Assembly: GCF_003688665.1 (NCBI RefSeq)
Contig: NZ_REFO01000012.1
Span: 1-64,000, forward strand
DNA length: 64,000 bases
DNA from: Hydrogenothermus marinus
GTDB lineage: Bacteria > Aquificota > Aquificia > Aquificales > Hydrogenothermaceae
Reading direction: 5' to 3'
The position numbers and the translations under genes were made by a program. Every line of letters begins with the position of its first letter. The first letter of the stretch is position 1. The notes under the pieces were generated by a model. That model ran no database searches and was not told where the DNA came from. It saw nothing but the letters and a program-made list of their open reading frames with translations. This document shows, one piece after another, positions 23,149 through 33,214 of the stretch.

Positions 23149-23594
23149 TGGAAAAAACACCATATGCAACTGATTTTTTATGGCATCAGATAGAACTTGG
23201 ATATAAAGAGATAAGGAAACAGAAATATAAAAAACTAATAGAAAAATTTTTATTTAATGAAGAGTATAGAAAGAAACTTGAAAAAAAGAAAGATTATAGA
23301 GGAAGAGATTATGAGGGTGGAATGCTTGAAGCAACTGCCTCTTTAGTATCTTTATCTTTATGTATATATGATAACTATCCAGAAATAGATATAGATCTTT
23401 TATTAACAGCCTTTATTTTATATGGATTTTGTTCTATTTTTAATAAAAAGGAGTGTTTTGAAAAAATTAAGGAATATGAGGAGGTAATACCTTTCTTATT
23501 TAAAAAGCAAAGGAAAAAGCCTTCTATAGAGCTTACAATTTTTGAACAGCTTATTAAATTTGATAATAAAGTTATTGTTAAATTAAGGAGGTAA
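23148..23594 (+). CDS. Degenerate HD-domain-like protein
   Basis: 148 residues. The segment GGMLEATASLVSLSLCIYDN, followed by YPEIDIDLLLTAFILYGFCSI (about 59-99; written in two parts), aligns with HD hydrolases of the YhaM type: GG-x-LEHT...YP-x-[I/V]-x-x-DLLL-x-[A/G]-x-LLHDIGKI. The metal-binding histidine of LEHT is alanine here, and the HD pair is tyrosine-glycine, so metal-dependent hydrolysis is not expected. N-terminal 50 residues are basic and helical. It overlaps the PpiD-like stop by one base. The homology is my pattern match. Confidence 0.6.
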   Translation: MEKTPYATDFLWHQIELGYKEIRKQKYKKLIEKFLFNEEYRKKLEKKKDYRGRDYEGGMLEATASLVSLSLCIYDNYPEIDIDLLLTAFILYGFCSIFNKKECFEKIKEYEEVIPFLFKKQRKKPSIELTIFEQLIKFDNKVIVKLRR

Positions 23595-23599
23595 TTTTT

Positions 23600-24367
23600 A
23601 TGGAAGGGAAACTATTTGACAATGGAACACACCAAAATCTATTGCTAGAAGATTTTGGACATGGTGAAATGGTTCAAGCTAATGTTCATTTAATTGTTGA
23701 TAATGGTAGAGGTATGATTTTAGACCCTGGAGGACACAAAGTTTATAAACATTTAATTGCTGAAGTTGGAAATATTATTGGAGTAAATAGTCTTGATTAT
23801 ATTTTCTTATCCCATCAAGACCCAGATATTGTAGCAGCTGTAAATGGATGGCTTATGACTACAAAAGCTATAGCAATTACTCCTAAACTATGGCTTAGAT
23901 TTATTCCACACTTTGGTGTTGATAGATTTGTAATAGATAGACTCAAAGGAATAGATGATGAAGGTGGAATAATTAGGCTTGGAGGAAGTGAGCTTTATAT
24001 TTTACCTGCTCATTTTATGCATTCACCGGGGAATCTTCAAATTTATGATCCAGTTTCAAAAATACTTTATTCTGGTGATTTAGGGGCATCCTTAGGACAA
24101 GATTATATATATGTTGAAGATTTTGAAAATCATATCCAGTATATGGAAGGATTCCACAGAAGATATATACCTACAAATAAAGTTTTAAAAACTTGGGCAA
24201 AAATGGTTAGAGATTTAGATATAGAAATTATAGCTCCTCAGCATGGTGCAATTTTTAAAGGAAAAGATATGGTAAATAAATTTATAGACTGGATTGAAAA
24301 TATAGAATGTGGAATTGATATTATGGAAGATGTTTATAAAGTACCTAGTAATAAACTTGAACTATGA
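23600..24367 (+). CDS. Metallo-beta-lactamase-fold protein of the ODP (diiron) family
   Basis: 255 residues. Diiron ligands as in FprA-like oxygen/NO reductase domains: H72-x-D74-x-D76 in SHQDPD, H141 in HFMHSPGN, D160 in YSGDLGA and H215 in APQHGAI. The beta-lactamase domain stands alone, with no flavodoxin domain, so an electron donor would have to be a separate protein. Stand-alone ODP proteins also serve as oxygen or redox sensors, so enzyme or sensor are both possible. The AAGGAGG ribosome site precedes the ATG. Its stop overlaps rsmH by 4 nt. Confidence 0.8.
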   Translation: MEGKLFDNGTHQNLLLEDFGHGEMVQANVHLIVDNGRGMILDPGGHKVYKHLIAEVGNIIGVNSLDYIFLSHQDPDIVAAVNGWLMTTKAIAITPKLWLRFIPHFGVDRFVIDRLKGIDDEGGIIRLGGSELYILPAHFMHSPGNLQIYDPVSKILYSGDLGASLGQDYIYVEDFENHIQYMEGFHRRYIPTNKVLKTWAKMVRDLDIEIIAPQHGAIFKGKDMVNKFIDWIENIECGIDIMEDVYKVPSNKLEL

Positions 24368-25251
24368 TTGAACATTATTCAGTACTAAAAAATGAAGTAA
24401 TTAATTTTTTTAAACTTATAGAAAGTAAAGAAGAGTATATATTAGATGCAACAGTGGGAGGAGGTGGGCATTCTTATTTTATATTAGAAAATTTTCCTGA
24501 AAAAAAAATTATAGGAATTGATAAAGATGAGTATGCACTAAAAAGAGCAAAAGAAAGATTAAAAGAGTTTGAAGGTAGATTTATTCTTGAAAAATCTGCA
24601 TTCAAAGATTTAGATAAAGTCCTTGAAAAATATAATATAGAGAAGTTAGCAGGAGCATTATTTGATTTTGGAGTTTCCCATTTTCATTTAAAAACAGAAA
24701 GGGGCTTTTCTTTTCAAAGAGAAGAGCCTTTAGATATGAGAATGGATACATCTCAGGATTTAACTGCCTATTATGTAGTTAACTACTATCAAAAATGGCA
24801 ACTTGAGAAAATATTAAAAGAGTACGGCGAAGAAAGATTTGCAACTAAAATAGCAGAAAATATAATAAAAGAAAGACAAAAAAATAAAATAGAAACTACA
24901 AAACAACTTGCTGATATAGTCTATAAAACTTATCCTCCTAAGCTAAGACATAAAAGAATCCATCCAGCAACAAAAACATTTCAAGCTATCAGAATAGAAG
25001 TAAATCAAGAACTTGAAGAAATAAAAGAAGCAGTTCCAAAAGCAATAGAAAGACTTGATAAAGGTGGGATAATCCAATGTATATCTTTTCATTCCTTAGA
25101 AGATAGAATTGTAAAAAATATATTTAAAGAGTACAAAAAATTAAAGGAATTAGAAATTTTGACGAAAAAACCAATTACTCCAACAGAAGAAGAGGTTAAA
25201 GAAAATCCTGCTTCTAGGAGTGCTAAATTAAGGGCAGGGAAAAAGTTATGA
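24364..25251 (+). CDS. rsmH: 16S rRNA (cytosine-1402-N4)-methyltransferase
   Basis: 295 residues. The SAM motif DATVGGGGHSYF is at about 28-39. Family signatures are ALFDFGVSHFHLKTERGFSFQ, EPLDMRMD, RIHPATKTFQAIRIEVNQEL and ISFHSLEDRIVKN. RsmH (MraW) methylates C1402 in the ribosomal P site. Its position heading rsmH-ftsL-like-PBP2 is the conserved start of the dcw (division and cell wall) cluster, with 4-nt overlaps on both sides. Confidence 0.95.
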   Translation: MIEHYSVLKNEVINFFKLIESKEEYILDATVGGGGHSYFILENFPEKKIIGIDKDEYALKRAKERLKEFEGRFILEKSAFKDLDKVLEKYNIEKLAGALFDFGVSHFHLKTERGFSFQREEPLDMRMDTSQDLTAYYVVNYYQKWQLEKILKEYGEERFATKIAENIIKERQKNKIETTKQLADIVYKTYPPKLRHKRIHPATKTFQAIRIEVNQELEEIKEAVPKAIERLDKGGIIQCISFHSLEDRIVKNIFKEYKKLKELEILTKKPITPTEEEVKENPASRSAKLRAGKKL

Positions 25252-25553
25252 TAAAAGACTTAGTTTTAGATTTAAAATCAGATTATAAGATAATAAAAAA
25301 ACAGATAAAATATTTGCTATTAATAGTGTTAATAGCTATTCCTTTAATCATATATAATAATGATTTTCTTAAATTAGAAGAAGATATAACTAAACTTTCA
25401 TCTGAAAAAAGTTATCTTCAAACAAAAAATATTAAACTTAAAGAAAAAATAAGCATATTATCTTCTCCTAAAAGAATATCTTATATAGCAAAGAAAAAGT
25501 TAAAAATGAAAAAAGTTGATTTATCTAAGGTTAAATTTTTAGATTCTAAATGA
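25248..25553 (+). CDS. FtsL-like division protein
   Basis: 101 residues. A cytoplasmic basic N terminus, one TM helix (about 22-38, YLLLIVLIAIPLIIY), then a coiled coil with leucine/isoleucine heptads, ending in the block SPKRISYIAKKKLKMKKVD. This last block is the pattern found at the C-terminal end of FtsL/DivIC proteins (P-x-R-I-E-x-x-A-x-x-x-L-G-M). FtsL forms a complex with FtsB/FtsQ and activates septal peptidoglycan synthesis. Sequence identity in this family is always low, so the call relies on topology, the terminal motif and its place between rsmH and PBP2. Confidence 0.7.
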   Translation: MIKDLVLDLKSDYKIIKKQIKYLLLIVLIAIPLIIYNNDFLKLEEDITKLSSEKSYLQTKNIKLKEKISILSSPKRISYIAKKKLKMKKVDLSKVKFLDSK

Positions 25554-27220
25554 ATGAAAAAAAAGTAAAATTTTTTAGTTCAATAATATTATTAGTATTT
25601 CTAATTATCATTGTTAAACTATTTTATATCCAAATATGGCAAAGAGATAAATTAATAAAATATATAGAAAATCAATATTACTCTAAAAAAAATATACTTC
25701 TTCCACGAGGTAAAATTTACGATAAAAAAGGTAATATCCTTGCAATTAGTATTCCAACAATTACAGTTTATGCTATTGGTAAGTATATAAAAAATAAAGA
25801 ACTACTTGCTGAAAAACTTTCTCCAGTCTTAAAAATGTCAAAGCAGTATATTCTTAAAAAACTAAATTCTGAAAATTATGTAGTAATTGCAAGGAATTTA
25901 GATAAATCCTTAGCTGATAAAATAGAAAAAATAAGGAAAGAAACAAAAGAATGGAATTTAGGAATTCTTGAAAGTTCAAAAAGAGTGTATCCTTTTGGGA
26001 AAATAGGAGGTGCTAATATAGGCTTTGTTAATAAATATACTGGAAAAGGACAAGAAGGTCTTGAAAGAAAATTTAACTCTATTTTAGGTGGCGGATATGG
26101 AAAGATTTTATTTATGAGAGATGCAGTAGGTAATCCAATTACAATTATTTCAAAAGAAAAAAATGAAAGTAAAGATGTAGTTTTAACTATAGATTCAAAT
26201 ATTCAATATATGGCTGAAGAGGCTTTAAAAAAACTTGTAAAGTTGAGAAAACCAAAAGAAGCTTTAGTTTTAATTATGAATCCCAAAACTGGAGAAATTT
26301 TAGCAAATGCAGTCTATCCTTCTTTTGATCCAAATCATTATAGTAAATATAAATACAATAATATAACTTTTAGGTCTGCTTATGAAATAGGTTCCTTAGC
26401 AAAACCTTTTGTAGTAGCTGAGGCTTTAGATTTAGGAGTAGTAAAAGAAGGAGAAATTATTGACGGTAGAAATGGAATAATATATGTAGATGGACAACCA
26501 ATAAAAGATCATAGAAGATTTGGTAAAATTTCATTGGAAGATGTTATTATACATTCTTCAAATGTAGGAGCTATAGATATAGCTTTAAGAATTCCTACTG
26601 AAAAGTTTTATAAAATTTTTAAAGAAGTAGGATTTGGCCAAAAATTTGGAGCATTTCCAGGAGAAAGCAAAGGAATCCTTCGAGAATATAAAAGAGATGT
26701 AGATAAAGCTTATTTTGCAATAGGTCAAAACTGGATAGCTACACCTATTCAAGTTGCAGTTGCCTATTCTGCTATAGCAAATGGTGGCTATGTTGTAAAA
26801 CCTACCTTCTTAAAGGAAATTAAGGATAAAGATAAAATAGAAAAAAATAAGCCTGTTGTCTTAAGAAAGGTTTTTAGTAATAAGTCTTTAAAATGGTTAA
26901 AAAAAGTTTTAACATTAGTAGTAGAAGAAGGTACCGGACATAAAGGTAAATCCAAATATTATACAATTGCAGGAAAAACAGGAACAGCCCAAAAGTATGA
27001 TCCTAAAACCAAAAAACTTTCAGATGAAAAATTTAATGCATGGTTTGCAGGATTTTTTCCAGTTGAAAATCCTAAATATACAATTGTAATTTTTGCCAAT
27101 GAGCCTAAAAAAATAAAAAGATGGGAACAGATAGGTGGAGGAGCTGTATCTTCAGTTGTCTTAAAAGAATTAATAGACAGACTTATGTTTTATTCTAAAG
27201 TAAAACCTGATAAAAATTAA
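25550..27220 (+). CDS. ftsI: Class B penicillin-binding protein (FtsI/PBP2 type)
   Basis: 556 residues. One N-terminal TM anchor, a dimerisation domain (from RGKIYDKKGNILA), and a transpeptidase domain with all three active-site motifs: S282-L-A-K285, S336-S-N338 and K476-T-G-T479. It cross-links septal peptidoglycan. The segment before the catalytic serine is YEIGSLAKP rather than the common EPGSTFK, yet keeps S-x-x-K. The genomic place after an FtsL-like gene supports division rather than elongation. It converges with a phosphatase gene with no gap. Confidence 0.9.
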   Translation: MNEKKVKFFSSIILLVFLIIIVKLFYIQIWQRDKLIKYIENQYYSKKNILLPRGKIYDKKGNILAISIPTITVYAIGKYIKNKELLAEKLSPVLKMSKQYILKKLNSENYVVIARNLDKSLADKIEKIRKETKEWNLGILESSKRVYPFGKIGGANIGFVNKYTGKGQEGLERKFNSILGGGYGKILFMRDAVGNPITIISKEKNESKDVVLTIDSNIQYMAEEALKKLVKLRKPKEALVLIMNPKTGEILANAVYPSFDPNHYSKYKYNNITFRSAYEIGSLAKPFVVAEALDLGVVKEGEIIDGRNGIIYVDGQPIKDHRRFGKISLEDVIIHSSNVGAIDIALRIPTEKFYKIFKEVGFGQKFGAFPGESKGILREYKRDVDKAYFAIGQNWIATPIQVAVAYSAIANGGYVVKPTFLKEIKDKDKIEKNKPVVLRKVFSNKSLKWLKKVLTLVVEEGTGHKGKSKYYTIAGKTGTAQKYDPKTKKLSDEKFNAWFAGFFPVENPKYTIVIFANEPKKIKRWEQIGGGAVSSVVLKELIDRLMFYSKVKPDKN

Positions 27221-27811
27221 TTAAATATTTACAAACTTTATATAAGCTTTATTGTCTTTATATTCTAAACAAGAAATTCCTGTATTATCATGTCTAAAAG
27301 ACCATAAATTTTCAAGGCCTAACTGAGTTTCTATACATATTATCCCTTGTATTGAGCCACCATGCCCTACAATAAGAACATTTTCTTCTTTTTCTTTTTT
27401 TATCTGATTTAAAAAATCTTTTAATCTTTTTTCAAAATCTATACATTCTTCTTGATTTGGCAAAGGACAAGCAACAGGATTTTTTAGCCAGTTATCCCAA
27501 TCTTCTTTTTTTGTTTTAAAAATATAATCATAGCCTAACCCTTCCCACTGACCAAAATGCATCTCTCTAATTCTTTCATCAACTATTGGCTCTATTCCTA
27601 AAATATCTCCTATAACTGTAGCAGTTTGATATGCTCTTCTTAAGTCAGAAGTATATATTTTTTCTATTTTATATTTTTTTAATTTTTCTCCTGCAAGTCT
27701 TGCTTGGAAAACACCTTTTGGTGTTAAAAATGTATCTATATGTCCTTGTATTATCTTTTTTGCATTATATTCACTTTCTCCATGTCTACATAAATATAAG
27801 TTTTTAAGCAT
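27221..27811 (-). CDS. Histidine phosphatase (phosphoglycerate-mutase superfamily)
   Basis: 196 residues. The phospho-histidine motif is in LYLCRHGESEYNAK (about 6-19); the second histidine is in LIVGHGGSIQGII (about 147-159), and the acidic proton donor in REMHFGQWEG at about 83. Members include cofactor-dependent phosphoglycerate mutase, alpha-ribazole phosphatase and metal-independent phosphoserine phosphatase. In Aquificales relatives a phosphoserine phosphatase of this family is established, which makes serine synthesis a good guess. The start overlaps the GNAT gene by 8 nt. Confidence 0.82.
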   Translation of the reverse strand: MLKNLYLCRHGESEYNAKKIIQGHIDTFLTPKGVFQARLAGEKLKKYKIEKIYTSDLRRAYQTATVIGDILGIEPIVDERIREMHFGQWEGLGYDYIFKTKKEDWDNWLKNPVACPLPNQEECIDFEKRLKDFLNQIKKEKEENVLIVGHGGSIQGIICIETQLGLENLWSFRHDNTGISCLEYKDNKAYIKFVNI

Positions 27812-28268
27812 TTGAATCCTCTAAAATATAAGATACAGGAACTTCATCACATTGATTGAACTTTACACAATGTATACATTCAGTCCATACTTTTTGAGGA
27901 AATTCAGATTTATCTACAATCTTAAATCCAAGTTTTTCAAAAAACTGAGGAACATAAGTAAGAGCAAATACTCTTTTTATTCCAAGATCTTTTGCATCTT
28001 CAATACATTTCTCAACAAGCTTTTTACCAATACCTTTTCTTTGGACATCTTCTTTTACTGCTAAGGATTTTATTTCTGCTAAGTCTTCCCAGTATACATG
28101 TAAAGAAACAACTGCTTTTATTTTCCCATCTTCTTCATAAACATAAAAATCTCTAATATTTTCATATATAGAGTTTAAACTACGAGGAAGGAGAATGCCT
28201 TTTAAGGCAAACTCCTGGAGTATTTGAAAGATCTGTTTTGCATCTTTAACTTTAGCTTTTCTTATCAA
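27804..28268 (-). CDS. GNAT N-acetyltransferase, short N-acetylglutamate-synthase-like
   Basis: 154 residues. The acetyl-CoA loop is [12 protein letters not shown] at about 78-89; the N terminus [16 protein letters not shown] is typical of GNAT. The C-terminal cysteine pattern W-x-x-C-x2-C-x5-CDE ([17 protein letters not shown]) is found in short ArgA-like acetyltransferases that make N-acetylglutamate for arginine synthesis. That function is inferred by motif. It starts at a TTG with AAAGG upstream and overlaps the lon stop by 17 nt. Confidence 0.78.
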   Translation of the reverse strand: MIRKAKVKDAKQIFQILQEFALKGILLPRSLNSIYENIRDFYVYEEDGKIKAVVSLHVYWEDLAEIKSLAVKEDVQRKGIGKKLVEKCIEDAKDLGIKRVFALTYVPQFFEKLGFKIVDKSEFPQKVWTECIHCVKFNQCDEVPVSYILEDSNA

Positions 28269-30648
28269 CTTTTTCCTTTAACTTTTCAAATCCTACTATT
28301 GCTATTGGGAAGACTTGATCTATATGATCAACAAATCTAAGATCTAAATCTTTTCTTACAAATGGTGGTAAATCTTCTAATACTTCATCTTTATTTTTTT
28401 CTGGAAGTATTACTGTTTTTATTCCTGCTCTTTTCGCCGCAAGTATTTTTTCTTTTAATCCTCCAACTGGTAAGACATGACCTCTTAATGTAATTTCTCC
28501 TGTCATAGCTACATCTGAGCTAACTGGAAGTTCTGAGAAAATTGAGAATATAGCTGTTGTTATTGCTATTCCTGCTGAAGGTCCATCTTTTGGAATTGCT
28601 CCTGCTGGTACATGAATATGAACATCGTATTTATCAAAATCTTCTGGATTAATTCCATACTCTTCTGCTTTTGATTTTACATAAGATAGAGCTGTTCTTG
28701 CTGATTCTTTCATTACATCTCCAAGAGAACCTGTAAGAATAAGATTTCCTTTACCTTTCATCTTTGTTGCTTCTATTTTTAAAACTTCTCCACCAACTTC
28801 TGTCCAAGCTAATCCTTGAACAACACCAACTTCATCTTTTCTTTCTTTTTCAGGAACATAGATAGGTGCTCCAAGAAATTTTTTTACAACAGATTTTGTT
28901 ATTTTGTACTTTTTCTTTTTACCTTTTAAAGCTATTTCTTTTGCTATTTTTCTTAATATCTCATTAATTCTTCTTTCAAGACTTCTAACACCTGCTTCTC
29001 GTGTATATCCTCTAATTAAAAATTGAAGTCCAGGTCTTGTAAATTCTACTAAGTTTTTATTTATTCCTGTTTCTTTTAACTGTTTTGGAATAAGATATTT
29101 TTCTGCTATATGTAATTTTTCTTCTTCTGAATAACCAGGAATTCTAATTACTTCCATTCTATCAAGTAAAGGTCTTGGAATAGTATCTATTCTATTTGCA
29201 GTACATATAAACATAACTTCTGATAAATCAAATGGAACTCCAAGATATAAATCTACAAACTCTTTATTTTGTTCTGGGTCTAAAACTTCTAAAAGTGCAG
29301 AGGCAGGATCTCCTCTAAAATCCATTGCCAATTTATCAACTTCATCAAGCATTATTACAGGATTTTTAGTTCCTGCTTGTTTTATTGCCTGTATTATTCT
29401 TCCTGGCATAGCTCCAACATATGTTCTTCTATGGCCTCTAATTTCTGCCTCATCTCTAACACCACCAAGGGCAATTCTTGTAAATTTTCTTCCTAAGGCT
29501 TTTGCTATAGACCTTCCAAGAGATGTTTTCCCTACTCCTGGTGGCCCAACAAAACAAAGTATTGGTCCTTTTATCCCTTTTCCTTTTCTTAATTTTTGTA
29601 TAGCAAGATACTCTATTATTCTTTCTTTTACTTTTTCTAAATCATAATGATCTTCATCTAATATTTTTTGTGCTTTTTTTAAGTTTAATATATCTTTTGT
29701 TTTTTTATTCCAAGGAAGTTCAACAAGCCAATCTAAATATGATCTAATTACACCTGCTTCTGCAGAATCAGGATGCATTTTTTCAAGTCTTTTTAACTGC
29801 TTTAATGCCTCTTCTTCTATTTCTTTTGGCATTTTAGCTTCTTTTATTTTCTTTTGATACTCTTCTATCTCTTCTTGTCTTTCATCTTTTTCACCAAGTT
29901 CTTCTTGTATTGCTTTTATTTGCTGTCTTAAGAAGTATTCCCGTTGATCTTTTTCCATTTGCTCTCTTGCTGCATTTCTTATTTTTTGCTGTACTTCCAG
30001 AAGTCCAACTTCTTTAATTAAAAGATCATGAACCTTTCTTAATCTTTCTATAGGATCTATTATTTCAAGAATTTCTTGAGCTTCTTTTGACTGAATATCA
30101 AGAACAGAAGCAACTAAATCTGCAAGTCTTCCTGGTTCATCTACTGATTTAATAATACTTATAAGATCTGGTAAAATTTGCTTTCCATATCCAACTGCTT
30201 TATCTAATAAATCTTTTACAGAATGTATTAAAGCCTCTACTTCTAAACTTTCTGTATATTCTTCATCTTTATCTAAGATTTCAACCTGAACTTTATAAAG
30301 ATCATTCTCTTTTATGAATTTTTTTATCTTTCCTCTTGCAACACCTTGAACAAGGATTTTAACTCTATCATCTTCAAGTTTTACCATTCTAAGAATTGTA
30401 GCAACTGTTCCTATTTTGTAAATATCATCTTCTTCTGGTGTTTCTATATCTTTTTCTTTTTGTAAAGCTAAAAATATATATCTATCATTATTTTCTATAG
30501 CTTCTTCTATTGCATTTATAGAAAATTTTCTTCCTACAAAAATAGGAAACACCATATATGGAAATATAACTAAATCTCTAATTGGAAGTAGTGGATATTC
30601 TTCTGGTAAATTTTCTTTTAACTCTTCTTCTTCAAAAGGAATTGTCAT
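28252..30648 (-). CDS. lon: ATP-dependent protease La (Lon)
   Basis: 798 residues, full length. N-terminal substrate domain ([20 protein letters not shown]), AAA+ module with Walker [12 protein letters not shown] at about 357-367 and Walker B IMLDEVDK, and a serine-lysine protease domain with catalytic serine in [10 protein letters not shown] and lysine in [12 protein letters not shown]. Lon degrades misfolded and regulatory proteins. The AGGAGGT ribosome site precedes the ATG. It is 3 nt behind a small heat-shock protein gene, which makes a protein-quality-control pair. Confidence 0.96.
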   Translation of the reverse strand: MTIPFEEEELKENLPEEYPLLPIRDLVIFPYMVFPIFVGRKFSINAIEEAIENNDRYIFLALQKEKDIETPEEDDIYKIGTVATILRMVKLEDDRVKILVQGVARGKIKKFIKENDLYKVQVEILDKDEEYTESLEVEALIHSVKDLLDKAVGYGKQILPDLISIIKSVDEPGRLADLVASVLDIQSKEAQEILEIIDPIERLRKVHDLLIKEVGLLEVQQKIRNAAREQMEKDQREYFLRQQIKAIQEELGEKDERQEEIEEYQKKIKEAKMPKEIEEEALKQLKRLEKMHPDSAEAGVIRSYLDWLVELPWNKKTKDILNLKKAQKILDEDHYDLEKVKERIIEYLAIQKLRKGKGIKGPILCFVGPPGVGKTSLGRSIAKALGRKFTRIALGGVRDEAEIRGHRRTYVGAMPGRIIQAIKQAGTKNPVIMLDEVDKLAMDFRGDPASALLEVLDPEQNKEFVDLYLGVPFDLSEVMFICTANRIDTIPRPLLDRMEVIRIPGYSEEEKLHIAEKYLIPKQLKETGINKNLVEFTRPGLQFLIRGYTREAGVRSLERRINEILRKIAKEIALKGKKKKYKITKSVVKKFLGAPIYVPEKERKDEVGVVQGLAWTEVGGEVLKIEATKMKGKGNLILTGSLGDVMKESARTALSYVKSKAEEYGINPEDFDKYDVHIHVPAGAIPKDGPSAGIAITTAIFSIFSELPVSSDVAMTGEITLRGHVLPVGGLKEKILAAKRAGIKTVILPEKNKDEVLEDLPPFVRKDLDLRFVDHIDQVFPIAIVGFEKLKEKVDKKS

Positions 30649-30651
30649 AAA

Positions 30652-30999
30652 TTACCTCCTATAACTTATCTTTATTTTTATTCTACTATCTATTAATATC
30701 TCATCTTTTATTTTTGGGGCCTTAATTATTAAAACTCCTTCTTTATATTCTGCTTTTGCTTTTTCTATGTTTATTGGTTGTGGAAGACTTAATTTCCTCA
30801 AAAATTTTCCCTTGTATCTTTCTATAAGAATGTATTTACCTTCTATTTTTAATCCTGCTTTCACACCTTTAATAATTATCTGCTTTTCATCTCCATAAAT
30901 TTCAAAACTTTCTGGAATTACAGATGGACAATCCATAATTATATAATAATTTTCACCATCATCTAAAATATCTATTGGAAATGCTCCATTTCTAATCAT
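30652..30999 (-). CDS. Hsp20/alpha-crystallin small heat-shock protein
   Basis: 115 residues, almost all alpha-crystallin domain. It reads PIDILDDGENYYIIMDCPSV (beta-2/3), a DEKQIIIKGVKAG strand, the IERYKGKFLRKLSLP segment equivalent to E-R-x-x-G-x-F-x-R-x-x-x-L-P, and KAEYKEGVLIIKAPK, the A-x-[Y/F]-x-[D/E]-G-V-L motif. The short N terminus and lack of a clear IXI tail suggest small oligomers. It sits directly before lon on the same transcript, so holdase and protease are co-expressed. No CIRCE element is visible upstream. Confidence 0.85.
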   Translation of the reverse strand: MIRNGAFPIDILDDGENYYIIMDCPSVIPESFEIYGDEKQIIIKGVKAGLKIEGKYILIERYKGKFLRKLSLPQPINIEKAKAEYKEGVLIIKAPKIKDEILIDSRIKIKISYRR

Positions 31000-31010
31000 A
31001 ATTTCTCCAT

Positions 31011-32081
31011 TTATGTTTTAATCTTTATAAAATTATTTAATTCCTTTTTTCTAAGTTGTCCACATGCAGCAGATATATCTCTACCTTTACTCCATCTAAT
31101 AAATGCAGAAATATTATAATCCCAAAGTATTTTTTGAAACTTTTCTACAGATTTGTCATCTGGTCTTTGAAAATCTGTTTCTTCAAATGGATTAAATGGA
31201 ATTAGATTAACTTTATATCTTTTTTTATTTTTACCTATAAGTCTTGCAAGATTATGTGCATCTTTTTCTGAATCGTTAACTCCTTTTATTAAAACATACT
31301 CAAGCATTATTCTGTATCCTGTTTTAAATGGTAAAGAGTTTAATGTTTTCATTAAGTCTTCAAGGGTATTTGTTTTGGAAATTGGCATAATATACTCTCT
31401 TGTTTTTTGATCTGCTGCATTTAAAGAAACTGCAAGTCTTACTTGAGGAAATTCTGGATCTTCATACATCCTATTTATTTGAGCAAGAATTCCTGAAGAA
31501 GATATTGTTATTTTTCTATTTGATAAATCAAGCATGTTTTTATCTGTCATTATCTGAACTGCTTTTTTTACATTATCATAATTTGCAAGTGGTTCTCCCA
31601 TACCCATAAAAACAACATTTGATATTCTGTTTTCATTTCCTACAAATCTTTGAACTAAAAGATACTGATCTATTATTTCTGCAGTTTCAAGATTTCTTAT
31701 TAAACCATCTTTTGTTGTATAACAAAATTTACATCCTACTGCACATCCTACTTGTGTAGAAACACATATTGTATTATGCTCTCTTTCAGGTATAAATACT
31801 GATTCTATTGTATTTCCATCTTTTGCTCTCCATAAAAATTTAATACTTCCATCTAAGTTTGATTTTTCAAAAGAAACAAGCTCTAAACTATCAAACTCTG
31901 TATTTTCTTTAAGATAATTTCTAATATCTTTTGATAGATCTGTCATCTGATCGTAAGAGGAAACTTTTTTGTTATAAAGCCATTTAGCTATCTGCTTTGC
32001 TCTAAACTTTTGCCATCCTCTTTCTTTTACCCAGTTTTCAAGCTCTTTATAATTAAAATTCTTTAAATTTATTTTCTCCAT
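31011..32081 (-). CDS. rlmN: 23S rRNA/tRNA (adenine-C2)-methyltransferase RlmN
   Basis: 356 residues. Radical-SAM cysteines are in CAVGCKFC (about 115-122) after STQVG, and the methyl-carrier cysteine is near the C terminus in SAACGQLRKK. The segment GMGEPLANYDNVKKAV is diagnostic. RlmN methylates A2503 in the peptidyl-transferase centre and A37 in some tRNAs using two SAM molecules and a 4Fe-4S cluster. It lies 11 nt upstream of the Hsp20 gene and 10 nt after the glycosyltransferase gene. Confidence 0.95.
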   Translation of the reverse strand: MEKINLKNFNYKELENWVKERGWQKFRAKQIAKWLYNKKVSSYDQMTDLSKDIRNYLKENTEFDSLELVSFEKSNLDGSIKFLWRAKDGNTIESVFIPEREHNTICVSTQVGCAVGCKFCYTTKDGLIRNLETAEIIDQYLLVQRFVGNENRISNVVFMGMGEPLANYDNVKKAVQIMTDKNMLDLSNRKITISSSGILAQINRMYEDPEFPQVRLAVSLNAADQKTREYIMPISKTNTLEDLMKTLNSLPFKTGYRIMLEYVLIKGVNDSEKDAHNLARLIGKNKKRYKVNLIPFNPFEETDFQRPDDKSVEKFQKILWDYNISAFIRWSKGRDISAACGQLRKKELNNFIKIKT

Positions 32082-32091
32082 CTAATTTACC

Positions 32092-33195
32092 TCAACTTAT
32101 AATTTTTTCTATTAAGTTTTTCCATTTTTTTGCAGTTTCTTCTATTGAATATCTTTTTGCTGTTTCTATAGCATTTGTAGATAATCTTTTATATTCTTCC
32201 TTAGAAAGATTTAACATCTTTTCCATTTTTTTTGTTAAACATTTATCATCTCCAACATTGCAAGTAAAACCATTTTCATTATCTTTCAGATATTCTCCTA
32301 TTCCACCTGCAAGAGTAGATAAAACTACTTTCCCTGAGGCCATTGCTTGAAGTAATGCTCCTGCAATACCTTCTGAATTAGATGCTAAAACAAAAAAATC
32401 AGATGCTTGATGTAGTTTTTCTACATCATTTCTAAAACCAAGTCCAATTACTTTATCTTGAAGATTAAAATCTTTTATCATCTTTAAAGCTTCTTCTGAA
32501 TCTGTTTTATGGCCTACAAGTAATAATTTACAATTTTTACAATTTAAATTTTTAAAAGCTTTTAATAATATATCCTGTCCTTTTCTCCAAGGTTGGAAAT
32601 TAGCTACATTTATAAAAACTTTTTCATTTTCTTTTATCCCAAGTTTTTTTCTATACTCTTCTCTATAATCTGAAACAGGTTTAAATCTTGATAAATCTAT
32701 TCCACTTTCAATTACTTCAAGTTTTTCTGGATAAAAATTTTTCTCTTTTAAAAGTTTTGCTACATCCTTTGAAACAACAACAATTTTATCAGCCCATCTA
32801 TATTTAAGATATTTTGATATAAAAGAAGGCACATAACCAGAACGGCGCATTGCTATAAGTTTTGGCTTTTTCTTTAAAAATGGATAAACTGCAACAACAT
32901 AATTAAAAGACCAAGATGAATTTGCAACAACTACATTATAATTTCCATCTTCTATAATTTTTTTTAATCTTTTGTAATTTTTAATATCAAATCTTCTTTT
33001 ACTTCCTATATCTTCTTCATAAAATCTTAAAGGAACTACATTTTCAAGCCTTTCTATCATCTCTTTATGATCAAATGCAAGGGCAAGCTCTGTATGAAAA
33101 TATTTAGAAAGATGTTTTGTAATTAGATAAGTCTGTTCTTTTGTACCGCACCATCCATGACTATCTATTACTTCTAAAACTTTAATATTTTTCAA
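32092..33195 (-). CDS. GT4-family glycosyltransferase
   Basis: 367 residues, two Rossmann-like halves (GT-B). Donor-side motifs: NVANFQPWRKGQDILLKAF at about 196-214, ASNSEGIAGALLQAMASGKVV (the E-x7-E motif region) at about 276-296. N terminus KVLEVIDSHGWCGTKEQTY with HGWCG resembles LPS core or O-chain transferases. Sugar and acceptor are not readable from sequence. The start is a TTG with AAAAGG upstream. It heads the rlmN-hsp20-lon transcript and diverges from an epimerase gene across a palindromic promoter region. Confidence 0.82.
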   Translation of the reverse strand: MKNIKVLEVIDSHGWCGTKEQTYLITKHLSKYFHTELALAFDHKEMIERLENVVPLRFYEEDIGSKRRFDIKNYKRLKKIIEDGNYNVVVANSSWSFNYVVAVYPFLKKKPKLIAMRRSGYVPSFISKYLKYRWADKIVVVSKDVAKLLKEKNFYPEKLEVIESGIDLSRFKPVSDYREEYRKKLGIKENEKVFINVANFQPWRKGQDILLKAFKNLNCKNCKLLLVGHKTDSEEALKMIKDFNLQDKVIGLGFRNDVEKLHQASDFFVLASNSEGIAGALLQAMASGKVVLSTLAGGIGEYLKDNENGFTCNVGDDKCLTKKMEKMLNLSKEEYKRLSTNAIETAKRYSIEETAKKWKNLIEKIIS

Positions 33196-33214
33196 TAAAT
33201 TATCCTTTTAAGAT

